A stretch of 15,679 bases of DNA, taken from contig JAITJY010000178.1 in NCBI GenBank assembly GCA_031278675.1, forward strand, positions 1-15,679, written 5' to 3'. Source of the DNA: Bifidobacteriaceae bacterium (GTDB lineage Bacteria > Actinomycetota > Actinomycetes > Actinomycetales > WQXJ01). Of the stretch, positions 1 through 6,516 are shown piece after piece. Each line of letters starts with the position of its first letter. The first letter of the stretch is position 1. The notes under the pieces were generated by a model. The model searched no databases and was not told the origin of the DNA. It saw only the letters and a list, made by a program, of their open reading frames with translations. The translations under genes were made by a program, and so were the position numbers.

Positions 1-205
1 GCGCGTCCAGGACCAGGCCCTGGCCTGACCCGGCCGTTTGGACCGCCCACAGTGCTGCCAGCAATGCCACTGTGACCAGGCCAAGGACCCGCGTCACCGG
101 CTCGCGGGCGAGCCATGAACGCGGCACGTAGGCGCCGATCAATTTCAGGCCCAAACAGGCGCCGGCGCCGGCTAGGACGTAGAGCCAAAGCGTTGTGTCA
201 GTCAT
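1..205 (-). CDS. azlD: AzlD-family branched-chain amino acid transport subunit, 3' part outside window
   Basis: Reading the minus strand from the ATG at 205 gives MTDTTLWLYVLAGAGACLGL and about 68 residues, with no stop before the window edge. Two hydrophobic segments (about residues 7-25 and 39-58) separated by a short basic loop match the first half of AzlD, a small membrane protein of about 100 residues. AzlD pairs with AzlC to export branched-chain amino acids. Its ATG overlaps the TGA of the gene upstream in a four-base ATGA (202-205), the usual translational coupling of azlC and azlD. The call rests on this pairing and the hydrophobicity pattern; the C-terminus cannot be seen. Confidence 0.82.
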   Translation of the reverse strand, partial: MTDTTLWLYVLAGAGACLGLKLIGAYVPRSWLAREPVTRVLGLVTVALLAALWAVQTAGSGQGLVLDA

Positions 206-1113
206 CGGGGCTCATGCTCCTGGTCCCTCTTCGCTTGTCTGCGGTTCGCCGCTGCCTTCTTCGCTCTTCCTTTCCCCTCCCGCTCTGATTCGTTGGACGC
301 GGTTGGGCGGCTGATCCCGCGCGGCCTAAATCCAACGACGAGGGCCGCGAGTGCGGCCAACAAGATGGGAGCACCTGGGGTCAGCCAGGGTGTGGTGGCC
401 AAGGCGATCGTCACGGCCAGGGCGGCCGTGGCCTGGGCTGGCCGGGATGCGAGGCGCGGCCAAAGCAAGCCGAGGAAGGCCGCCGCAGCGGCGGCGTCCA
501 ACCCCCATGCCCGGGGGTCTCCCATGGCATCGCCGGCCAGCGCTCCGACCAGCGTCAATGCGTTCCAGCAAACCCACACTCCGGCGCCGGCCCACCAAAA
601 GCCCGCGCGTTGCGCACTCGGGTCTGATTGGGCCAAGGCGACAGCGGTCGATTCGTCGATGGTCAACTGTGCTCCCAGGAGGCGGCGCCAGCCGCGCAGG
701 CCCAAGACCGGCCCGAGCTGCACTGCGTAGAGCAGGTTCCGTGCGCCTAACAGTGCTGCTGCGGCGACCGCCGCACTCCCCAGACCGCCCGCCCCGATCA
801 CCCCGACCAACGCAAATTGCGACCCGCCCGTGAACATCACCATCGAGAGCACCTGCGTCTGCCACACGCTGAGCCCGGCCGCCACCCCCAGAGCCCCGAA
901 TGAGATGCCGTACAGCCCAGTAGCGACCGACACCGACACCGCTTGGCGCACCGCCCCCGCTGAGGCACTCTTCGCCTCCCCTGAGGCAGCGTTGGCCGCC
1001 CCTGAGGCAGCGTTGGCCTCCCCCGAGGCAGCGTTGGCCCCCGGTTCGAGGCTCTTGCCGGCGGAGCCGGCAGCGCTGCGGCGTAGCAAACCCTCACCTC
1101 CGGAACACAACAA
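202..1113 (-). CDS. azlC: AzlC-family branched-chain amino acid permease
   Basis: Large subunit of an AzlCD-type exporter in the cytoplasmic membrane. The core starts near residue 68 with GISFGALGVAAGLSVWQTQV, followed by an FTGGSQFALVG segment and several further alanine-rich membrane helices to about residue 262, as in AzlC. The C-terminal 40 residues are strongly charged and basic. The longest frame starts at a TTG (1113) with no visible ribosome-binding site and carries a 54-residue low-complexity head containing a seven-residue repeat (NAASGEA). A GTG at 951 would give a more typical AzlC length, leaving that repeat in the leader, so the true start is open. It lies divergent from the GH127 operon and is coupled to azlD by a four-base overlap. 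Family assignment is firm; the exported amino acid is inferred from the family. Confidence 0.85.
   Translation of the reverse strand: MLCSGGEGLLRRSAAGSAGKSLEPGANAASGEANAASGAANAASGEAKSASAGAVRQAVSVSVATGLYGISFGALGVAAGLSVWQTQVLSMVMFTGGSQFALVGVIGAGGLGSAAVAAAALLGARNLLYAVQLGPVLGLRGWRRLLGAQLTIDESTAVALAQSDPSAQRAGFWWAGAGVWVCWNALTLVGALAGDAMGDPRAWGLDAAAAAAFLGLLWPRLASRPAQATAALAVTIALATTPWLTPGAPILLAALAALVVGFRPRGISRPTASNESEREGKGRAKKAAANRRQAKRDQEHEPR
959..1042. repeat. Four tandem 21-bp units at the 5' end of azlC
   Basis: Three near-identical 21-bp units (980-1000, 1001-1021, 1022-1042), each containing TGAGGCAGCGTTGGCC or CGAGGCAGCGTTGGCC, follow a more diverged unit at 959-979. Because 21 is a multiple of three, copy-number change keeps the azlC frame and adds or removes seven residues (NAASGEA-like). 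They lie before the conserved AzlC core. Confidence 0.85.
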
Positions 1114-1262
1114 TCAGCTAGACACCGACGAGGTTACCGCCCGGCGCTCCCTTCAACTCCCGACGTCGCCTCAGATCGGGCCGGCGCAACGCCTGACGGG
1201 GGGTGAATCACGATCCGGGCGGGCTCGCGCGCGGCAAAGGGTCTAGCTGCTCCCCGCCCCCC

Positions 1263-1291
1263 TTGCGGCGGTGCTCGGGCGCTGGTAGCGT
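1263..1291 (+). promoter_or_regulatory. Possible sigma70-type promoter for the GH127 operon
   Basis: TTGCGG (1263-1268) and TAGCGT (1286-1291) are separated by 17 bp on the plus strand. A start near 1298 would place the LacI-like palindrome directly over the beginning of the transcript, which fits repression. Both hexamers are imperfect, so this is only a candidate. Confidence 0.3.
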
Positions 1292-1300
1292 CCTTCACAT

Positions 1301-1312
1301 GTTAGCGCTAAC
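1301..1312. promoter_or_regulatory. LacI-family operator-like palindrome
   Basis: GTTAGCGCTAAC is a perfect 12-bp palindrome with a central GCGC, the form typical of LacI/GalR-family operators in actinobacteria. It is the only such perfect palindrome noticed in the control region between azlC and the sugar operon. It sits just upstream of the chosen GTG start (1320), or just inside the frame if ATG 1299 is used. A LacI-type sugar repressor is therefore the likely regulator of the operon; no such gene lies in the window. Confidence 0.65.
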
Positions 1313-1319
1313 TGGTGGC

Positions 1320-3268
1320 GTGACTCGGGCTAACGTTCCGGACCGAGTGGCGGCGCCGTGCGTCCCGGGCGCGCTCGCGCCGAACACTGATCAGCCGCTG
1401 GGACTGGGTCAGACCACCATCGAAGGCGGGATGTGGGCCGACTGGCAGCGGCGCAACCGGGAGGTCTCGCTACCACTGGCCCTAGAGCGCCTAGCTACCA
1501 GCGGCAGCCTGAATAACTTCAAAATGGCCGGGGGGGGGGCAATCCCAGTGACTTCACCGGCCTGGTGTTCATCGATTCCGATGTTTACAAAGTCTTAGAG
1601 GCGGTTTCCTGGGAGCTATCGCGCGCCGAAGAGCCCGCGTTGCGGCAGTTCTTGGTGGAGACAACCGACTTGCTGCGCCGCGCGCAGGAGCCCACGGGGT
1701 ACCTCAACACCTGGGGTCAGTTGGTCGCGCCTCAGGCGCACTTCGACAAGCTCACATCCAGCCATGAACTGTACTGCGCTGGCCATCTGATCCAGGCGGC
1801 CATCGCCGCCGAGCGGGGCGCCGCGTTCAGCGGCCTGCTTGAGGTCGCCATCAAGCTCAGTGACCACTTGGTCGACGTTTTCCTCGATCAGGGCCACCCC
1901 GGGATCGACGGCCACCCCGAGATTGAAACCGCGCTGGTCGAGTTGTATCGCGAGACGGGGCTAGAACGCTATCTCCAACTCGCCAGCCACTTCTTAGAAG
2001 GACGCGGCCATGGGCGGATCGGTCACACTGCGGGCCTCAGTTACATCCAGGACCACGTGCCATTCCGGGACATGGATTCCTTGGTCGGTCACGCAGTGCG
2101 GGCGCTCTACCTCGAATGCGGTGCGGTGGACCTAGCGATGGAGAACGATGACGTCACACTCCTGCGCGCCGCCATCCGCCACTGGGAGGACACCGCCCAG
2201 GCCAAGACATCGATCACGGGCGGCATGGGTTCGAGGCACAGCCACGAGTCTTTCGGCGACCGGTACGAGTTGCCCGCCGACCGGTCCTACAACGAGAGTT
2301 GCGCCGCTGTAGCTGCCATCCACTGGAACTGGCGGCTGCTGTTGGCGACGGGCGAACGGCGCTACGCGGACGGCATCGAGCGTACTTTGTACAACGCGTT
2401 CGCTGTGTCCACCTCGGTTGATGGGACGCGCTTCTTCTATTCCAACCTGCTGCAACGGCGCCCCGATCATCTCGATGGGGTGGACACCGCGCAGCGTTCC
2501 GAATGGTTCGATTGTGCGTGCTGCCCGCCCAACATTATGCGGCTGGTCGCCTCGCTGTCCTCGTATCTCGCGACTACGCGGCCCAGCGAACTCCGCCTTC
2601 ACCAGTACATGTGTGCGTCATTGCGCGCCCCGGCCGCTGCCGGCCAATTCGGGATCACGGTGCGGACCGACTACCCCTGGGCGGGGCACATCACCTGCGA
2701 GGTTACCCAAGCACCCCCAGGCCCGTTCACCCTTGCCCTGCGGCTCCCCGAATGGGCCGGTTGCGCCGCGATTAACCTGGACGGCCAGCCGACGAACGCC
2801 CCACTCCAAGACGGCTACTTGATACTGCGAAGGAGGTGGCAAGTCGGCGAAAAAGTGGACCTCGAGTTGCCGCTGAAGCCGGAATTGATGCAGGCACACC
2901 CACGAGCCGACGCGCTGCGCGGTGCCCTGGCGGTGCGCAGCGGACCGTTGATCTATTGCGCGGAGGCTGTTGACCAGGCAGAAGACGTCGAAATCGACGG
3001 CATGGTCGTCAAGCCCGGCGCCGTCTTGGCGGCCCAGCCGTGCGACAAAGATGGTATAGGCGCGACCGTAGCCGTCACGGTGGAGGCCTCTACGCCCGCC
3101 GGTTCCGTCCCAGGGGTCGATGCCGCCGGGGCGTTGTACCAGCCAGTCGGCGGCTCGGCCGAAGTCAACGCCCGTGACGTTCCTGGCCAACTCGTCACCA
3201 TTCCCTACTTCCAATGGGCCAACCGAGGCGCCGGAGCGATGCGCGTGTGGCTGCGCGCCGACCGGTGA
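1320..3268 (+). CDS. GH127 beta-L-arabinofuranosidase, interrupted by a frameshift in a G10 tract
   Basis: Member of glycoside hydrolase family 127 (type enzyme: Bifidobacterium HypBA1), which removes beta-L-arabinofuranose from arabinosides, including those on hydroxyproline. The head (GGMWADWQRRNREVSLPLA, then LERLATSGSLNNFK) is read in one frame to about 1535. The body (SDFTGLVFIDSDVYKVLEAV onward) continues in another after the ten-G run at 1530-1539. One added base (or two removed) would join them into 649 residues, close to HypBA1 (658). The body alone is open from GTG 1565 (567 residues) and retains the catalytic set: acid/base Glu codon 2246, then Glu 2294, Cys 2300, and Cys 2519 and 2522 in the CACCPPN motif. 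The Glu-to-Glu spacing of 16 equals that of HypBA1. No signal peptide, so cytoplasmic. The start is chosen as GTG 1320, downstream of the operator; ATG 1299 or GTG 1347 are alternatives. Whether the frameshift is real, switchable or a sequencing error cannot be told here. Confidence 0.88.
1530..1539 (+). repeat. Homopolymer of ten G at the GH127 frameshift
   Basis: Ten consecutive G lie exactly where the GH127 head and body change frame. A tract of 11 (or 8) would restore one continuous reading frame. In the body frame a TAA at 1514-1516 closes the upstream side, so the body cannot start from a normal N-terminus without the shift. Tracts of this kind are prone to slippage in replication and in sequencing. 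Confidence 0.9.
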
Positions 3269-3332
3269 CTAGGTTGGCCACCCTTCAACCCCGAACTGCC
3301 ACCGATGACAAAACGACAACTAAGGAGCAACT

Positions 3333-4658
3333 ATGAACAAAACCAGAATCGCCGGTCGCCCCTGGCGCAGGGCCAGTGCGGCCCTTGTCCTCGCCCTAAC
3401 GTCTGCTCTTGTGGTGACCGCCTGTGGCGGAACAGACTCGGGTGATAAAGATGGTTCCGACGGGCAGGTCACACTCACGTTCTGGACCCGTGGGACCGGG
3501 AGCGAAGAACTAGCCGAACGGTTCCATTCGCAACAAAGCGACATCCGCGTGGAGATCACCCGTGTCGGTGGAGCCGAATACGTCACTAAGCTAGCCACTG
3601 CCTCGCGCAGCGGCGACGCGCCGGACATCTTGGACCTCGACATTATTCAGGCCCCGCTGTTCTCGGCAGAGAATCTGCTGGCGGACATAACTGATAAAGT
3701 CAACGCCCTTGACTTCGTGGACAGCATCAACACGGCCCAGATGGACATCTCGAAGTATCAAGGTGTCACCTACGCGGTGCCTAATATCGCGGGTCCGTCG
3801 GTGTTGATGTACAACAAGGATATTTTCCGCAAGATCGGGATGGATCCGGAGAAGGCGCCATCGACCTGGGCGGAGATCGAAGAAGCCGCCCAGAAGGCCA
3901 CAGCGCTGGGTGATGGCACTTATGGCTATTCCATTCCCGTCGCTTGCGGCGCTTGCCTCGCCTACATCACCTATCCGCTGATCTGGGCCAGCGGCGGCGA
4001 TGTCATAGTGGGTGAACCCGGACCCGATCAGCACACCGTATATTCCGAGGACCCCGCAGTTGAGGCAACCTTCGAGTTCCTATCTGGCCTGTGGGAAAAG
4101 GGCTATATCAATCCTGCCGAAGAGTCGGAAACGGGCGCAACCTGGGGTGAGAGCTTCAGTGCCGGTAAGTTGGCGATCCTGGTGGGCACACCCGAAGGCT
4201 ACGCTTCGGCAGTCGCGGCCGGAGTCGATGTGGGGGTGGCCCCAATACCCGGTAAAGACGGCGACTTCTCGACGTTCGTCGGCGGTGACCTCCTCGCGAT
4301 CACAGCGCAGTCGGAACACGTGGAAGAGGCCTGGACTTTCATCGAGTGGATGCTGCAACCCGAACAGCAGGAATACCTCGCTGAGGTTGGGTTGGCCCCG
4401 GTCCGGCTCGACATGCTTGATGACGAGTTCCTCGCGAAATACCCGGCGTCAGCCGCAGCGCTCAAGGCCATGGAGCGTGGCCAGGTCCCGAATACTGTGG
4501 CTTGGCAAGCGATCGCGGGCGACAATTCGTCGCCCTTCTATAAGGCCTTCCAGGAGTCAGTGGTCTATGACGGTGACATTCCTGCGTTGTTGGCCAAGGC
4601 TGACGAAGACTCGAATGCCCTGATCAAGGAGGCCGCACAAGATCTCGGCCTCGGCTGA
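3333..4658 (+). CDS. Extracellular sugar-binding lipoprotein of an ABC transporter (CUT1 type)
   Basis: Solute-binding protein of family 1 (MalE-like), 441 residues. The N-terminus has basic residues, a hydrophobic stretch at 16-29 and the lipobox VVTAC with Cys31 as the lipidation site, followed by a glycine- and acid-rich linker. The mature part begins VTLTFWTRGTGSEELAERF and contains the family pattern ITRVGGAEYVTKLATASRSG with DAPDILDLD. Near the C-terminus the segment EEAWTFIEWMLQPEQQEYLA is typical. A clear AAGGAG ribosome site (3322-3327) lies five bases before the ATG. It follows the GH127 gene by 64 bp and precedes two permeases. From the neighbouring GH127, the ligand is inferred to be an arabinose-containing oligosaccharide or glycopeptide; the sequence alone does not prove it. 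Confidence 0.93.
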   Translation: MNKTRIAGRPWRRASAALVLALTSALVVTACGGTDSGDKDGSDGQVTLTFWTRGTGSEELAERFHSQQSDIRVEITRVGGAEYVTKLATASRSGDAPDILDLDIIQAPLFSAENLLADITDKVNALDFVDSINTAQMDISKYQGVTYAVPNIAGPSVLMYNKDIFRKIGMDPEKAPSTWAEIEEAAQKATALGDGTYGYSIPVACGACLAYITYPLIWASGGDVIVGEPGPDQHTVYSEDPAVEATFEFLSGLWEKGYINPAEESETGATWGESFSAGKLAILVGTPEGYASAVAAGVDVGVAPIPGKDGDFSTFVGGDLLAITAQSEHVEEAWTFIEWMLQPEQQEYLAEVGLAPVRLDMLDDEFLAKYPASAAALKAMERGQVPNTVAWQAIAGDNSSPFYKAFQESVVYDGDIPALLAKADEDSNALIKEAAQDLGLG

Positions 4659-4662
4659 TCAA

Positions 4663-5604
4663 ATGGTTGTACCGTTGGTCCCACCCCGTGAGGCAGGCAA
4701 TAGGCGTGCCTCACGGGGGGTAACCCTGACCCGCCGCAAGTCAATCCTCGGAGGGATCTTTGTTGCGCCGGCGTTGGTGATGCTGGTGACGTTCTTTATC
4801 ATCCCCATGTTTCTGTTGGCGTGGATGTCGTTCCATAGCTGGCCGCTACTGGGTTCTGAAAGACTCATTGGCCTGGAGAACTTCGAAGAATTGGTAACGG
4901 ACACCAGTTTCCATGAGGCTCTTCGCTTCACTGCGCTGTTTACGCTCATTGTCACGCCGGTCCAGGTGATCATCAGCTACGTCCTCGCAGTGGTGGTGCG
5001 CGCCCAGTTGCGCGGCGCGGCAATTCTGCGCACGGTGTACTTCATTCCGGTGGTGATTGGGGGTGCCGCCGCCAGCTACATGTTCGTTGTGATGCTTCAA
5101 CCAGGCGTCGGGTTGCTTGATCGCATCCTGGAGGCCTTGGGGCTGACCAACGGCTTGTCCTCGGCGTTGACCAGCCCCACGCTGGCCGTGGCGGTGGTGG
5201 TCCTGATCGGCACATGGAAGAGCGTCGGCACCGGGATGATCCTGTTCATGGCCGGGATGCAGGCCGTGCCTGATGAGCTATTCGAAGCCGCCAAAGTGGA
5301 CGGTGCCGGCTGGCTGCGCCGGGAGTGGTCCATCATGCTGCCGCTGGTCAAACAGATGAGCGCCCTGGTGCTGATCATGACGTTGGCGGGCGGAATATTG
5401 ACGTTCGACCAGTTCTGGATCATGACGCGCGGCGGACCCCACGGTGCCACAGTCACCGCAGTGATGTGGATGTATATCGTGGGCTTCGTTCGTTACCGCT
5501 TGGGTTATAGCGCCGCCATCGCGATCGTGATCGTGGTCATTTTGGTGATCGTGTCCGTGGTGCAGCTCAGGGTACTGCGCGACCGGGATAGCGCGATCAA
5601 ATGA
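4663..5604 (+). CDS. ABC sugar permease, MalF/UgpA type
   Basis: Membrane subunit of the CUT1 transporter, 313 residues, with about six hydrophobic segments: roughly 30-55, 88-113, 122-146, 172-197, 234-252 and 282-302. The cytoplasmic EAA loop that docks on the ATPase is seen at 208-230 (FEAAKVDGAG onward, ending in the proline of MLPLV). It begins four bases after the stop of the binding-protein gene, and its first 20 codons contain a strong stem-loop. No ribosome site stands out before the ATG, so expression may depend on read-through from the upstream gene. Its TGA overlaps the next ATG in ATGA (5601-5604). No ATPase gene is present in the operon; a shared MsmK/MsiK-like ATPase encoded elsewhere is the usual solution in actinobacteria. 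Confidence 0.92.
   Translation: MVVPLVPPREAGNRRASRGVTLTRRKSILGGIFVAPALVMLVTFFIIPMFLLAWMSFHSWPLLGSERLIGLENFEELVTDTSFHEALRFTALFTLIVTPVQVIISYVLAVVVRAQLRGAAILRTVYFIPVVIGGAAASYMFVVMLQPGVGLLDRILEALGLTNGLSSALTSPTLAVAVVVLIGTWKSVGTGMILFMAGMQAVPDELFEAAKVDGAGWLRREWSIMLPLVKQMSALVLIMTLAGGILTFDQFWIMTRGGPHGATVTAVMWMYIVGFVRYRLGYSAAIAIVIVVILVIVSVVQLRVLRDRDSAIK
4684..4718 (+). other. Stem-loop just after the binding-protein gene
   Basis: CCCCGTGAGGCA (4684-4695) pairs perfectly with TGCCTCACGGGG (4707-4718) over an 11-base loop. It starts 26 bases after the stop of the binding-protein gene and lies within the first codons of the following permease. There is no T tract, so it is more likely a 3' RNA stabiliser or partial attenuator that keeps binding-protein output above permease output, as known for malE-malF intergenic structures, than a full terminator. 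Confidence 0.7.
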
Positions 5605-6497
5605 CGACCCGGCTCACTACACCGACCCGCGGGAGCACGCGCGCCTCCAAGAAGGCGAAGCGCCGTCGCATCGCCCAAGCTAGCGGCTATTACGTGTTCG
5701 GCGGTGGCCTGGCAGTGATGTTTGCGGTGCCCATCGTGTGGTCCGTGCTGCGTTCGCTGCAATCAAAGGAGGTCGCCCGCAAGGGGTTGTCGTGGTCAAC
5801 CCTTGGCGATCTCACGATCCAGAACTACCTCAGGCTGCGTGGCGCGGGCGCCGGCTTCCACAACTACGCCATGAACAGCTTTGTGGTAGCGCTCGCGACC
5901 ACCGTCGGGTCGGTCATCATAGCGACGATGGCGGGTTACGCGTTGGCGCGCACCAACTTCCCCGGGCGCAACATTGTGTTTGTTGCCATCCTGGTGCCAT
6001 TCATGGTGCCATTCCAAGGGATTTTGGTGCCTTTGTTTAGTGTGTTGGATGCGTTGCAGCTCACTAATTCGTTGGTTGGTCTGATTATTGTGTATCTGAC
6101 ATTTCAGATGCCGTTCTCGGTCTTCGTGATGCGCAATACCTTCCTGGCGGTGCCCACTGAATTAGAAGAAGCAGCGCTGATCGACGGCGCTAGTACGTTC
6201 CAGATAATGCGGCGGATCTTTTTCCCGCTGGTGCTGCCCGGTATTGCTACGGTGGCGCTCTACGCCTTCCTGTACGGCTGGAGTGAGTTCTTGGCCGCGC
6301 TGATTTACATCAACACGGATCGTAAGCTCACCCTGCCGGTGGCGTTGGCGAACTTGCAGACCAGCGCCTACGGCGAGATTGATCTGGGGCTGCTGGAGGC
6401 GGGCGCGGTCTTCTCAATGATCCCGTGCCTGGTCTTGTTCTTGTTCTTGCAGCGCTATTACCTGCGCGGCCTCGCGGCCGGCTCAATGAAGTTCTGA
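5601..6497 (+). CDS. ABC sugar permease, MalG/UgpE type
   Basis: Second membrane subunit, 298 residues, preceded by a basic cytoplasmic N-terminus (SKKAKRRR at 16-23). Hydrophobic segments lie at about 29-49, 92-114, 125-148, 156-177, 212-236 and 265-284. The EAA loop is clear at 189-213 (EEAALIDGAS onward, ending FFPLVLPG), and the C-terminus GLAAGSMKF is typical of MalG/AraQ-like permeases. It is translationally coupled to the first permease by a four-base overlap and forms the heterodimeric channel with it. Nineteen bases separate it from the next gene. Confidence 0.93.
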   Translation: MTTRLTTPTRGSTRASKKAKRRRIAQASGYYVFGGGLAVMFAVPIVWSVLRSLQSKEVARKGLSWSTLGDLTIQNYLRLRGAGAGFHNYAMNSFVVALATTVGSVIIATMAGYALARTNFPGRNIVFVAILVPFMVPFQGILVPLFSVLDALQLTNSLVGLIIVYLTFQMPFSVFVMRNTFLAVPTELEEAALIDGASTFQIMRRIFFPLVLPGIATVALYAFLYGWSEFLAALIYINTDRKLTLPVALANLQTSAYGEIDLGLLEAGAVFSMIPCLVLFLFLQRYYLRGLAAGSMKF

Positions 6498-6516
6498 CCA
6501 AAAGGACCAGATCCCC

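Noticed and set aside
1326..1341. Second LacI operator around AACGTT
   Set aside because: Only the central six bases are palindromic; the flanks do not match.
1203..1598. Separate 131-residue gene ahead of GH127
   Set aside because: Its second half is the conserved GH127 head in the frame before the G10 tract, so it is the same gene, not an independent one.
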